Shown here piece after piece: positions 51,781-64,000 of a DNA stretch of 64,000 nt. Within the stretch, counting starts at the first letter, position 1. Every line of letters begins with the position of its first letter. Source of the stretch: Puffinus mauretanicus (lineage: Eukaryota > Chordata > Aves > Procellariiformes > Procellariidae). The DNA lies in the NCBI GenBank assembly GCA_023333565.1, contig JAJKFH010002198.1, positions 1,488,001 to 1,552,000 of the forward strand, written 5' to 3'. Made by a program: the position numbers and the translations under genes. A model generated the notes under the pieces. That model was not told the DNA's origin. It was given only the letters and a program-made list of their open reading frames with translations, and did not search any database.

Positions 51781-54492
51781 TAGAGAACTATATAGAGAAA
51801 TAGAGGAGCTTTTAGTTGGAGACCCTTCCTGTAGATTGTACTTCTGTATGAAGCTGTAAAAACGCTGACAATTCATACAAACCATGGAATTAGAAAAGCA
51901 GACACTGTCATCCTCTGAAATACTGAGGGGTCATGACTCTGCTTTGAGAGGGAAACTGCCTGACATCCTCCCCAGATGCTCAAGGTCAGGCTACTGGGCA
52001 CATGCGGTTACTTCACATGTGGTTTGGTGCAGAAAAGGAGTGGTACCTGCGAAAGATGGGAGTATCTGTATTTCAGATCTCATTGCTCTAAAAGTCAGAA
52101 GAACAAACCCTCGTTTCTCTGTGTCTTGAAATGTTCTGGCTGAAAATGAGAGTGATTTTCACATTCTTCTTGCTTTCCAACGTGCTAGTGAATTTTGTTA
52201 CAGGCAAGCCAAAGAATATGATAACGAGGGTGTGAACTGGTGAACTCAAATTACTGAGCTGCTGCCCGCTTCTCATGTGACTACAAGTAGCCCTTAAATA
52301 GATCCTCAGACATGCACTTCTATAATAAGCATGTAATTGTTAGCATATAGCAATGGCAGTAAATTGAGTCAAAGAGTAGGAATGTCTTTCAGGACTATTT
52401 TCTTCTACACTAGTGGATATGTTGTATTTCCCAAATAACTAAATCTTTCTTGGGCATATTCTGCCTTATCCACACTGACACACAGCAACATTTCTGACAT
52501 AAAGAATCCAAGCCACAGGTATTATAACCTTTAGGCTCCTGAATGGGAGGGGATCTGGATATTCCAGAGAAAAAAGGTCTGGGGGAAGAACATGATTTTT
52601 TGAGTCTCGGATAAGATATACTCATAATGAAAAACAAACGTTCTTATATGGACTATTTGCTATGGAGTTGAAGCAAAAAGGGTCATTAAAAGAACCCTGC
52701 AGGGAAAATACTGCAGTACAGTCACGCAGTGAAGACAAGAGTTTTCTTAGAGACAGTATTAGATTAATAGTGTGGCAAGCTAATTCTTCTCTCAGGCTCC
52801 TGGTGACGTGGTGGTTGTTTTGCCAGTGTTGAGAACTCTGTGATCTGAAGATGCTTTTTTGTTAAAGCCTACCCTGACAGAAAGATGGACAGTCAGCCAC
52901 TTCTGCAGCAACGATTTTTGTTGGAGGTAGCAGGAGATGCTAATCCCAAAATATACCCACAATGGGACTCAAGGAAGTGCTAAGCTAACTACAGGTGCCT
53001 ATACAGGGACCATGAGAATGTGGTTTACAAGGGCTTAATCACGTGCAGAGAACAGGCAGTTTGTTTTATTTCTGCTCAGATGGTATTAGACTGGTTGGAC
53101 TAGACAAAATTTGACTCCTGGAATTCTCAGAACTGTCTACATTTCTATTAAATATGTATTTTATTGCTAATATTTTCAAGGGGTTTGGGGATTTTTTTTT
53201 TCTTGTTCAATGAAATAACCAATTTTGAAGGAAAAGAAGAAAATGCTTCACTGTAAAAGGAGCTAAATGTCAAAGACCATCTCTCTCCTCAGTGTTCTCT
53301 TACCACTGTACTGATTGTGGATGCAACCTAGGTACAAGGGGTCCAGCATTCATTCCCTCATCTTCTTGTGACATTTCAGCATGCATGCCAATGCACTAGT
53401 GTAAGTGTATACTAATATTAAAATGCATGGAAACTGAGGCTATAGAAACTGTTTGTCTGCTATACTTGGTGTGTGACATGGATTTGTAACTGTATTTGTA
53501 GATTTTCTAGGCACAAAAATTGCTTTGGAGCCAGAAGGGATATGGGAGTGCAGGGAATAAAGAAAGAGACCATGGTTTCTTATAAGAGTGGAAAGTGAAA
53601 AAGTATGGCAGAAAATAGACCAGATAACACACACAAAATGAGGGGGGGTAAAGACAAAAACTGCATTAAAATATAGCTTCATTTTACATTAAGTAACACC
53701 TGTAATTGCAGCTGGAGTTATTAGAAGTGCTTGTCATCAGTTCCACTGAAATAGCATCCACTGGAGTGGGTTTGCATGCATTTGCAGGTGACTTGTCAGA
53801 AATAAATGTTTCCATGGAGTTGTAAAATATAATTGGTTTGACTACCTTAAAAATCAAAGCTATATGTAAGATGAGCACTTCCTTCTTGATTGCAAGAGTT
53901 AGGTTCCTATGTGAAGTTATTCCTCTTTGCTCCTGTAGTGGACAAGCTGGCAGTCAAGAAGCAGGAACATTCCTAACCACAACCAGTAAATATGGGCTCT
54001 TAGGTTGAAATTTTGTGATTTCTAAATATAAAGTAAAAATAAATAAAACCATGTATACACGTCCTTTCTTTTAAGAAAAAAATTTCTTAAAAAATTAGTT
54101 CCAAAAACTAATATAGCAGCAGCTCCTGATAAAACTCTTATGCATTATGAGTTATATACACACAGTTTAAAAAATGTTTTTGCTATTTTTTCTTTAATGT
54201 GCTAGTTCCCTGGCCATTAAACAACCTCGCCCCAAGTATCTCATGCATTTTGTATATGATGTCTGTTGCATAAAGCAGATTTTATAATTATTTAATGAAT
54301 CTCTGTATTTGACCCATAATTTTAGTTACAATACTGGCAGCATTGATCCTGTATTTAAAGCTTTTTAGAATAGAGGGAGAAATCAAAACAAAAAAAAAAG
54401 CTAGCAGTAAAATAGAGATGAGGCCTCTAGATTTCTAGTCTGCTGTGTTTGTGAGATAGAAGCAAATTCTGTGTTATTTTATTCTGTTCCAG

Positions 54493-54557
54493 CTGTTTAC
54501 CTCTGCAAGCGGACAATGCAAAACAAAGCAAGGCTAGAGCTAGCAGACTATGAAGCT
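54493..54557 (+). CDS. RGS7: RGS7 exon, DEP helical extension (middle)
   Basis: A 65-nt exon after acceptor attctgttccag and before donor GCT|gtaagt. Its first two bases complete an alanine codon begun at 42785. It then encodes 21 residues starting [16 protein letters not shown] and ending ADYEA, in phase 0. AVYLCKR supports RGS7; RGS6 has AIYLCKR as I recall it. The segment is highly conserved across the R7 family and is part of the helical DHEX region linking the DEP domain to the later GGL domain, which holds G-beta-5. Confidence 0.97.
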
Positions 54558-56431
54558 GTAAGTACCTGGGGAAAAGTAAATTTCTCTGCTGGGTCTAATG
54601 AGCATGTGAAATAAAGTTAAACATGAGAACTATAGGCATTATGTGTGAAAATTTATTAGTTATCCACTTTTGCCAGCATGTGGGTCTGACAGTGCTCAGT
54701 AGTCATAAATGCTGTTTCAGAGACTGTAGTGAAGGCTAGCTGGGCAAAAGTTGAGATTTTGATCCATCGTTAATCTTACTCTGCTCAAATCACCATGCCA
54801 GGATCAGAAATAACTGTTCACAGATCCCAGATACACCTCGAGTGTTTGAAAGCAATTGTACTCTACACCGTGTAGGGTTTGAATGAAGGATCTCTGGCAA
54901 CATTTTCAAAAGCACTTGATAGATGTAGAAATATAAATCTCATTCTTTAAAGTGATGCTGGTGCTTGAGCCCTTGTCCCATCAGTTAGACAAGAGGCAAA
55001 GAAGGTCAGACTAGAAGCATTTCCCACTCCCTGAAAGTTGTGTTGTGCCCCAGGCAAAGTAAGATAATTGGGGCCAGGAAGAGCCGGCAAAAGAGGGATT
55101 TTGATTAGCTGATGAGAATGGCACTCGCAAAGGAGAGACATGTATCGAATTCCATCCCTATCCCCCCAAAAGTTCCTGCATTTTTCAGGAAAATGTCAAC
55201 ATAAAATTCAGGAACAGCCCTGGCTCTGCGCTGAAAGCTGTCCAGCTGTGCTACTGTGACATGATAGCAGGATAGTCAGCCAGGCCTCTCAACATGCCAA
55301 ATACTCCAGCCGCAGCACCATGCTGACACGCTTTATTGCTGCTTCTGGCACAAGCTTGCTTTTCAGTGTACTGCACTGTGGGGTATGCATAATTTTATAC
55401 TTACATGCCTTAGAAAATTCACCTCCAGTATACAATCCACGAGAGCCTTTACTGGTATTGACAAGATCTCTAGAAAGTCTCCTCTTCACTCTCTGCAGTC
55501 TTGCTTTTCAGTAAGTATGTCATAGAGATGCACTTGCAATGCATAGAAATACAGTTGAAGCAACACTTTTTGTTAGGAAGCTTACAGACAATTTTTCACT
55601 TAGTCTCAGTAAAAGCAGTGCAGGAAGGTAACTGGGGTCTTTTTGGAGGAAGTTAAGAACCTCAGCCTTCTCCATGTTAACAGACTACATACTGCTGCCA
55701 TTTAAGCTGGAGGGAGATTAGAAAAGCTCTGTTACAGATAGTGAAGCTGTTCCAGCATCACTGGAGGAAAGAATTTTGCTAAGATTTTACAAGTCTTCTT
55801 CCTGTTATTATTAGTGGACTGTAGGATATACATATTTCCTGTGCAGTAGTGAAGAACTATAGTCTGCATTTTTTTAAAATGAGGATAGCTGTGGAGGTCT
55901 TGGAAGATTCCTATACTACCAACATATTGATAGATTCTTATTATTGTATTTTAAATAAATTGATAAGCAACCAACACTGTTCAATGCAAACCATTTGTAT
56001 AGATGACTGATGGGAATTGTTATGTGGATCATCCAGTATGGAGAGTACTGCTGTTATCTTTCAGTATTAGGTTCTTTCAAAACAAGAATGTTTCTTTGTG
56101 TTATTACAAAATTACTCAGCCAGCACCCAGTATATAAAAATGCTTCAGAAATCCCATGTTCTGCTGAAGGTTGCATCCACCCTTGTCATCAGAGTTTCAA
56201 AACTAAAATAGTCGGCGCATTCAAAAGTAGATAGATCTACTATTCCATCCCATTTGGTGTCAAGCAAAGACTTTATATCAGATAAGTAAGGTACATTTAC
56301 ACTGGCACAGATATCACAACTTGTATTACATCTTGGGGGGGGGGCGAGGGGAGGAGGGAAAGATAAGCTAAAAGCTATTAAATAGTAAGTAACTTACAAC
56401 CTAACCCACTAAAATTGTGATGTATTTTCAG
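54558..56431 (+). other. RGS7: RGS7 intron, 1.9 kb
   Basis: It begins gtaagt and ends gatgtattttcag. The only notable content is the G-run cluster at 56335-56358, about 75 nt before the acceptor. No repeat family or other gene is visible. Confidence 0.92.
56335..56358 (+). promoter_or_regulatory. G-run cluster, potential RNA/DNA G-quadruplex
   Basis: A run of ten G, then CGA, GGGG, A, GG, A, GGG. This fits the G3+N1-7 pattern for a four-stranded quadruplex on the sense strand, so it would be present in the pre-mRNA. It ends 73 nt upstream of the exon at 56432. Intronic G runs are known to influence splice-site choice through hnRNP H/F. A role here is inference. Confidence 0.55.
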
Positions 56432-56508
56432 GAGAGTTTGGCCAGGCTACAGCGAGCATTTGCTCGGAAATGGGAGTTTATTTTTATGCAAGCTGAAGCA
56501 CAAGCAAA
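56432..56508 (+). CDS. RGS7: RGS7 exon, DEP helical extension (end)
   Basis: A 77-nt exon after acceptor tgtattttcag and before donor AA|gtaagt. It encodes 25 residues beginning [18 protein letters not shown] and ending MQAEAQA, plus two bases of a lysine codon finished at 56651 (phase 2). ESLARLQ and QAEAQAK fit RGS7, whereas RGS6 has ENLARLQ and QAEAQVK as I recall it. The segment is helical and basic. It belongs to the DHEX region that packs against the DEP domain. It lies only 142 nt upstream of the next exon, far closer than any other pair in the window. Confidence 0.97.
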
Positions 56509-56650
56509 GTAAGTTCCTTTGAAGATGAGGAGTTTTGGTTTTGCATGCTTTTTGAAGTGAGAAAGGGAGGGAAAAGTGATTGGACATTTGTTATGTTTAA
56601 AATTACTGTCATCAACATAATTTCTTTTAAATACCCTATAACATTGACAG
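56509..56650 (+). other. RGS7: RGS7 mini-intron, 142 nt
   Basis: It begins gtaagt and ends aacattgacag, with a weak pyrimidine tract interrupted by purines near the acceptor. Reading through from the upstream exon gives a TAA stop directly after the lysine codon, so retention would end the protein inside the DEP helical extension. The strong donor and weak acceptor make retention worth checking. Confidence 0.93.
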
Positions 56651-56732
56651 AGTGGACAAGAAGAGAGACAAGATAGAGAGGAAGATCCTTGACAGCCAGG
56701 AGCGAGCGTTCTGGGACGTGCACCGGCCGGTG
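56651..56732 (+). CDS. RGS7: RGS7 exon, end of DEP extension and start of linker
   Basis: An 82-nt exon after acceptor attgacag and before donor GTG|gtgagt, ending in phase 0. The first base completes a lysine codon. It then encodes 27 residues starting [11 protein letters not shown] and ending [27 protein letters not shown] matches RGS7 (RGS6 reads IDRKKDKTERK as I recall it). Composition is more GC-rich than the other exons. The next expected exon, starting with PGCVN and leading to the linker, GGL and RGS domains, is not seen in the remaining 7.3 kb. The + frame stays open for 33 codons past the donor before a TAG at 56832-56834. Confidence 0.97.
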
Positions 56733-59700
56733 GTGAGTGCTGGTGGGGCCGCTCTGCCTGTGAGCAGGGCCACTGATAAATGTCGGCCTCTGTGGAACAT
56801 TGGGGTAGTCTGGGAACAAGTTAAAGGGCTGTAGGGCCAGGGGTTGGGGCCCGCCTCACTTTTTTACAGGATCTATACTTGATATTGTTCTACTATTGAA
56901 GACTGCAGATGTGTGTACACTCAGTTTGGGGTTTTCAATGAACAGATTTGTGGTGTCTGATTTCTTGAATCAGAAGATACCTTTGACTATAGTCTTTGAC
57001 TATTACCATCTCAAAGGTTTCCCAAGGTATGAGTCACACAACCAAAATTATCGGCATAGCTAAAAAAACTTTAAAAATCTTTTTTTTTAATCTGCTTTTT
57101 TGCTCCCTAAGCCTTTCAACTTTACTTTGATCATATTTCTAAGCTATTTTTAATGTACATAAAGGTTAGATATTGTTGGCTTTGAGCTGTGGTAGTCATA
57201 CACTGTCTAAACAAGATTTGTCTGAATTGCTTCTCAAAGTCCACCTGAAACAAAATTAAAAAAAAAAAAAGGATCTTAAATAATCAGCTACCTTTGAGAG
57301 CTAAAACTTTGAGAAAGAATGTCAAATGTCACAAGACTTCCAATTAAACTGTGAGAACTCAATAATCACACTTTTTTTGCTTTACAGAATGATATCTGTT
57401 TCCCTTACCTAGAGTTAAGCTTTCATTTTCTGCGTACAGAGTTTGGTATCATTACCAATGAAACTGAATATGGACCATGTCTTCCACTGTGACACTGGGA
57501 AAAGATACTTAACTAATTGTTTTGGGGAAGTAAAGTTAGATAGATGATACCTGTAGAAGAGGGGAATACAGTAAGAAAGTTTCAAATAAAAAACAATAAA
57601 CTTGGACAGGGTCAGCTTGCATTTATGACTGTGGAACAGACGGAGCAGTAGAAGAAATAGATTTTTAGGTAGGATTTAGAACATCAGGTACAGAAAATCA
57701 TTTGAAGTGAAAGATTCAAACCACAGGCATTAGATACAAGAAGACTGGGACATTATTGTCTGACATAAAATAGGAAGGAGGACAGAAAACAATCTGCCAT
57801 CTGATGTTGATGGGAGCTACAAATAGAATAGACACAGGAAGTTTCTATGAACCTGAGAACTTCAAAGGTGCAGACAGCTTTTATATTAGCTGCAGAAATG
57901 GATCTAAGGGTTTTGAATCTGGGAATGAGATGCCATTTCCCAGTTTGGCAGAGAAGATGAATTGTTGAAGTTTCAATTTAAGATATAGGCAGACAATAAG
58001 GAGAGAATTAAAGGGACCAGGACAAGAGGAAATTGAATCTGATTAAGAGCTTTGGCTGAACTGTGGATAAATCTGCCGGGTCCAGCAGATGTTTTTAATC
58101 TGGCTGTAGACATACCTAGGAAATATCAGAGGCAAAGCACTGGCTTACAGTCAGCAATGTAGGCTTCTGACTTTAGGACATATAAATAGAAGAACGGAGA
58201 GGTTGATACTTTGGCTAACCAGCTCCTCTCACTAGTTAGTGAAATACTCATTTTGAAAATGTTGTTATGAATTTACTGTCACAGTAAAAGCCAGACGCTT
58301 CTATTAAAAAGAATAAAAAATAAAAGAGGAACAGACTAAAAGAGGAGGATGATGCTAGAGCTAATTACAATTTCTAATGGTTTTTCAAGCCCCCCAAAAA
58401 CCCATCAAAAACTCACAGAAATGTTGCTGCAATTCTGGAGAGCTAATTTTGGAAAATTAGCTAATGTTTGGATAAGAATCTGGGGTTAATGATTTTTTTT
58501 TATTTACAGTTTTTCATCTTTTGATAAAAATTCAGAGGGCAGGGACAGTGACAATATTGTTCAAAATCCTCCCCAATTTAATTTTTTTTTACTGAAAATG
58601 AATTTTGAGGGCTAAATATTTCATTATTTGCTCTTTTTGTTTAGGTGAATAAATAAATATTTCCCAGGGTTTTTTTGCAGATGTCCTGGTCTCCAGTTGC
58701 TTTATTTCTTACCTACCTGGCTACAGTGCTGGTACAGAACCTTTACATATAGAAAATAATCTATGAATATTAAACCTGCATTTTATTTAAAAAAAAAAGA
58801 GATAGTTTAAGGTGGGATAGAAGAGGGAAGCAAGCCATCAGTCCAAAAGGACAGTGCAGCAGTGCACTACAGGAACGGGAAACATGAAAAAAGAACAGCT
58901 ATATGACAGTGAAACCAGGAGAGTGTAGCTGCAGATAAAGAGCATAATTTGGGTATCAGAAATGTCACTGTGACTGATGAGTTTAAAATACAGGATATGG
59001 ACCAAAGTTTGGTGTGTAAAGAGCATTTTCCTCAAAAATGTCACCTTTATATCATAGGTTCCAAGACAGAGTCAATGCTGCAGGTGGTTACAGAGGCCCT
59101 AGAAGATTTATGCCATAGTCTGAGAGACAGACAAATGCTTGAAAGTCATCATGGCTGTTACTTTTGATCAGCTGGCTGGCTAGTGCCCTCAACTTTTCCT
59201 AGGTTTTCAGACTGAGATGATGCTTGGAGACAAACCAGAGAAAGTGGATTTGGAGAGGAGTTTTATTCAAATAGTCACCTGTTCTTCAATTTTCTTTTGA
59301 GAGGCAGTTAAGAGAATAGCTTTGATATCTCACTGATCAGTTTCCATTCCAACATTTATTTAATTGCAGTTTCACTATGTATTTAATTTGTAATTTTGCT
59401 GTGTATTTTAGTGTAATGTGGAGTGTAATCTCAGTCATTTCTGTAAATTCCAGTTGCTGGTTTATGTAGGAAGATCTTAGCTTGCAGCTAGAAAGAGCAT
59501 GACTGAGCTTCAACTGTAGGTACTGCAGCCTGCAGTGACATTCCTGAACAACTTTTAATCTTACTGGTTCAGATACCAATCACAGTAAAACCATGGAAAT
59601 GTGTGTCAGGGAGAGCTGTATAAAATCCCTCGAGATCCTCAGCAGCAGACCTAGGATAAAGTCCATGCCATTATTTCTAAGGTATAGCCAGTACCTAACA

Positions 59701-62700
59701 TACGTCTGAGATTAATATTATTCACAGGTAGTGATGCATTTCTCTTTTTGATGGCAGAGTAAACATATCTTAAAAGCCTTCCTTTTCCTTCCACCTGCCT
59801 ACAAAGTGTATCATTTTCATAATTTTGAAACTTCTATGAAAACCAGACTATGTAACTGAGCTAAAATTTGTTAGGAGGATTAGGACATTAGTCAAAAAGC
59901 AGTAACGAATCAAACTAACTCAGGGAAGTCAGTTCCTTCCAGGCAAAAGAAATTAACAAGCTGCTCTTGTTTGAAAAGAAATGTCATGCTCCTGATTAAA
60001 GTCTTTATATAAAAGAACTCATAGCTTTCCTGAATTATTATCTCTGTTTAAAACCCATCATCTTACACTTATTAAAAAGGGACAAACAGGTATTAAAACA
60101 GTAAATCCCCTGAAACATTCTCAAACCCACATCAAATACAGTAGGAGCAGAGTAGCTGCAGCTGCTGTAAAATTAACTCTTTTAGAGAGCAAGCAAGGAC
60201 AGCTGATGTCTTGCTGCTACAAACGATTCACTTTTCTTCCTGAGTTACACATTAATGTAATTTAAATTAAATGCATAATAAAGGCCTGTTGGGAACTTGT
60301 TGAGATTCAGATTAATTCAGAACATAATGAGAGAAGTATCCTTTTCTCCTGAAAGTCATCTGTATACTTCTTAACTATAATAAGTTGAAAAAACTTTTTA
60401 TTTTTTCCAAAATGAAAACAAATATTTGTGTGATTTAATACAGTACGACAAATTATCCAGGGTGGGTATGTCTGGTAAGGACAGCAGCAACATTAAGGGC
60501 AAGTGTGGGTTTAAGATAATTTACTGATGATGTAAAATTCAGAAATATGTATGATTTCTGGATTTGGGGGTTTCATGCCATTGTTTCCTAGCAGCAAACT
60601 GGGAAAAAAGTAATCTTTAAATTTTTTTAAACCTTGTCACGCATGCTACACCTCTTGCTTCTCTATTTAGTATTTTTATGAGATTCTATCTCCATTAATA
60701 TCATTTTATATCTCTTCATATTTTAAAACCGTATTTCACGTGGTCTGAACATGACCCTCAGCATCTGAGCCAGTAGGTAATATTACCGGGTGTCTAGGGT
60801 CATGCAGCAGATACTTGCGGTTATTTGTTCTGGGTTTTCTTTTCTTTTCTTTCATTGCTTTTGTTTTTAATGACTTTTCCATCCTGTCCTTCAAGATCAG
60901 CCTCAAAGACTAGGCAAAAGACTGAATTTAACTTGGCTAAGATGGCGCAATCCTTCATTTCACACTTCGCATGCTACAAATCCTAGACTTTTCTGGGCCA
61001 GTCACTTATTTAGCCAGAGCACACTTCTGTCTGCTTGATCATAATGTTTTCAGAAAGTTTTTAAACATCTCCAGGAAACGAATGTGAATCATGCCATCCA
61101 ACTTCTCTAGTGATGTATCTGCACACAATTTTCATGTCTTCTTTTGCACCTGTTTCACCATATATCCTTACAAGGGAGTTACCTCTCCAGCAGACAGGGA
61201 ATGCAGCCAAAGCAGCAATTGGCAGTCTCAGATAATTGCACTTCTGGTAATGAAACAAAGCCTTGTACAATGTTTTATTTTCAGAAGATGTTTATAATGT
61301 TTATGATCCATACTCACATCTGTTTGAGGCAGATATTTATAAACCTTATAGCTAGCCTGCTAACTAAGACCTTTATGGAAGAATTTGTACTCACATTATT
61401 TAGCGTTGTTTTTTAGTCTGATACTTGAGTAAGGGTGGGACAGATGGGGAAAAAGAAGCCAGCTTTCTTGCAACAGCGCCACAAACTGAAAGTGCTCAAG
61501 TTAAAACTGGGATTATGAAGAGGTTGGAAATTGTGAAATAGCTAACTGATGAGATGGTGGAAGGACACGCAAAAATGAAATGATGTTATGGTTTTTAGTA
61601 AGACCCAGTTCTGGTAGCAACTAGGAAAATAAGCTGAAGTGGTAAGGATAAGGAATTTTTTGAATAAGTGCAATTTTTATACATTGATTTTTGTTTCTGT
61701 GTGAATTAAATTTGCTGCTTTAATCCAAAGCATTCTGTCAAGGATCTTCTTATAAATCAAAAGACTGATAATCAGTTTCTAAATGTCACCTATATTTGCC
61801 ATCAACATTTTCAGAGACGTGGTCAGACTTCCCTGTTATCACTTCTTTTCAAGTGAATAACCTAAATTCTTCTGTATGGAATCCATAAACCAGCAGTTTC
61901 CTGCCTTTTGGCATGAAAAAATTTGAGAAAGCAATAATGACTCTGAGTATTTAGCATAGGGGCAACAAACCAGATAAATTTAATAGGTTTTCTTATGCAA
62001 CAGTGTTGCAAATACTGGAATCTTCACATACACAAAAATCACATAATACAGCCTTAATTGAAATTAATACTACTGAAGCACAGCTTGAATAAATACAATG
62101 GATCTAATTTCTGTACAATAATTTCTGGTTCTGAAAACCAGTCACTACAAACCTAAAATAGTCTATTGTAAATTAAGACTAATTAGAAATTAAATTACTT
62201 TTCAAAAAGAATTAAGCATATAACTTCCATGCAGTAGTATATTCTTTAGTACTGCTTCTAGTTTAGTTTCATATGACTTGTCTCAAAAATTAAATTTAAA
62301 CATCCTTTTCATATGCATTTTGCATATTATGCATTTCTCTGACACACGGACCACTAAAAGAATTTTTTTTTAAACCAATATGATAAAATCCTGTTCTCTT
62401 AAGATGAAAGCCCAGCTTTGCACTAGATCTGTCCTTATACAAGCAAGTATGTGAGAACATGAGAATCCCTGTCAAGATTCAAGATGCTCTATTTCCTATG
62501 GATTAATTTTATGGTTTAATTTATTAGTAGTATATTTCTTGAAAATCTCTCTGTATCTCTTTTTCTCCTGTTCCAAGAAGGTCCTTGGTTTTCACAGCCA
62601 GTGGAATTCCCTGTGTGTCTGATACTACTCAGGGGAAAGATCTGAACTCTAGTTTGAGAAGACAAATAGGTATAAACAGGAAACTGGGACAGCGTAGGTT

Positions 62701-64000
62701 CCTTTTTTTGGAAAGATGTTGAAAATCTTTGAAATTTAAAGTGATCCTAAGTTCCATGCTAAGTGAGACTTCCCATCTCTTAATTTGAAAACCATCTGAG
62801 TTTTAACATGCTGCAAACATAATTAAAGCTTGATCAAACTAATAGATCAAATGTCTCTCCTTTGTCTGATGGTCTTTGAACCTCATTTGTCTTGTCCAAA
62901 CAAGAGAAACAACTCGTAGTTAAACTTTTATCCATTAATTGCATTCCTGGCCATGTTTTGATTAAGTCCAATGGAGAACAGTGGAACTACTGCTATTTTG
63001 ATAGTAGTTAGCGATCTTCAAATAAATCCTTGAATAAAGCATGTATTGATTTTACTAATTGGTCTAAATGGCAAGTTTTCTGTCCTTCACATGGGGCTGT
63101 CTATATTGGGTTTATCTTATGCTTAAATGCTTATGCCTTTCTCTGCAGTTTATCAAGAATTCATTATTTCTGCATCAATAAATTTCTAGTGGACACAATC
63201 AGGTTTATTGCTCATTCATTTCAATTTAATAAATAAGTCTGGAACTTTATATTACTTATCTCTGTTTTTTAATGAGTCAAAATGAAATTAGCTAACGAGG
63301 ACATGTATTGATCATTTAAATTCATTCTATGCTGCCTGCATAATTCTCTACTAAAACCTTCGACAGAAGAGAACACTTAATCCTATCAAAGCTTTTATTA
63401 ATTCCTACAAATTAAGACAATCCCTTCCTTTGAAGGAAGCAGTTCAGTAAGATTTGACATTGAACATTCTGTGGCCTGAAATACCAGTTCAATGAATGAA
63501 TAGGAAAAAATGAAAAGCTATATTTACTTAATTAAAAGCCAATAGGTTGTACATCATTATCAGCTGATATACAGGTTTTAGAGTTAAGCTGTGTACAACT
63601 AATTTGTTTCCATAATACTACTTGACTGTAGATCACTATATTCAGGGATATTGGCAGCATATTGTCAGATGTATCACAGGTTTTAAAAATAGATTCATAT
63701 TAAGGAATATAACGAAATTTCGGGCTATTCTATGCAAGTCCAGTTCCAAGTTGTATTCCCTTATTTCAGTGTCACACTGAATCCACACATTGCAATTATT
63801 TACCCTATCTTGTGTTCCATAAAGATAGTATTTAGTAGCATAACACATCTCTCTTAAGATACATAATGAAAAGGCTGTAGAAATTGGGGAAAATATCTAA
63901 TGCTTTAGTAGAACAAGCAGGTTTTAATAATTTTTCCCTGATTATCTGCCAAATTTATGAGGCATCTGGGAATGAAATCTGAAATATGCTGCTACAGAAT
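56733..64000 (+). other. RGS7: RGS7 downstream intron (5' part)
   Basis: It begins gtgagt after the last exon recognised. The first 100 nt are relatively GC-rich, and the rest is AT-rich. I see no transposon family I can name and no exon matching the RGS7 linker, GGL or RGS domains, so this intron is longer than 7.2 kb. Short open frames (for example near 58949-59167) show no recognisable domain. Confidence 0.8.

Larger units (their letters stand above)
42786..54492 (+). other. RGS7: RGS7 intron, 11.7 kb
   Basis: It begins gtcagt and ends attctgttccag. It holds small simple repeats only: an 11-bp tandem at 42957-42981, a 24-bp period duplication at 45101-45148, a perfect hairpin at 46041-46064, a CAA array at 46086-46110, an 11-bp duplication at 49026-49047, and a GC-richer patch at about 51440-51780. 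A 111-codon ATG-started open frame at 44601-44936 has no recognisable domain. No transposon is identifiable. Confidence 0.9.

Noticed and set aside
8978..56732. Assignment to RGS6 rather than RGS7
   Set aside because: Residues in five exons ([44 protein letters not shown]) fit RGS7. Only the S in the first exon is shared with RGS6.
1..64000. CRISPR array, operon, phage or other prokaryotic system; tRNA or rRNA genes
   Set aside because: No regularly spaced repeats, dense coding or recognisable RNA gene is present, and splice structure with CR1 and ERVL elements shows a bird nuclear intron landscape.

Overview
This window is vertebrate nuclear DNA, almost certainly from a bird. It is AT-rich and intron-dominated. 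It carries several CR1 LINE fragments with the typical avian CR1 3' end (8-bp repeats related to ATTCTATG) and a solo LTR of the avian ERVL type. No prokaryotic gene, operon, CRISPR array or RNA gene is visible. The CR1/ERVL mix fits a neoavian bird, but species cannot be fixed from the sequence alone.

The only protein-coding gene I can support is RGS7 (regulator of G-protein signalling 7), on the + strand. Six consecutive internal exons lie at 8978-9028, 31539-31645, 42734-42785, 54493-54557, 56432-56508 and 56651-56732. All have GT/AG splice sites and compatible phases, and they join into 145 uninterrupted codons. These cover most of the DEP domain and the following DEP helical extension, about residues 59-203 of the mammalian protein. 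The first exon opens inside a codon and the last ends at a splice donor. The start of the DEP domain must therefore lie upstream of the window, and the linker, GGL and RGS domains downstream. Probably all 64 kb is one stretch of the RGS7 transcription unit.

Layout: 1-8977 is the 3' part of an upstream intron. The introns are about 22.5, 11.1, 11.7, 1.9 and 0.14 kb, and 56733-64000 is the 5' part of the next one. Repeats concentrate in the 22.5-kb intron. It holds five of the CR1-family pieces, an ancient CR1-like relic, a solo ERVL LTR nested inside an older CR1 with a 5-bp target duplication, a 99-bp CTCTC microsatellite and a 101-nt pure pyrimidine tract. Two of the CR1 copies (28764-30268 minus, 30563-31053 plus) face away from each other and form an inverted pair.

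I found no new biological system here. The most checkable leads are the inverted CR1 pair (possible RNA duplex in the pre-mRNA), the G-run cluster just upstream of exon 56432-56508, the 142-nt intron whose retention gives an immediate stop, and the nested LTR-in-CR1 insertion.
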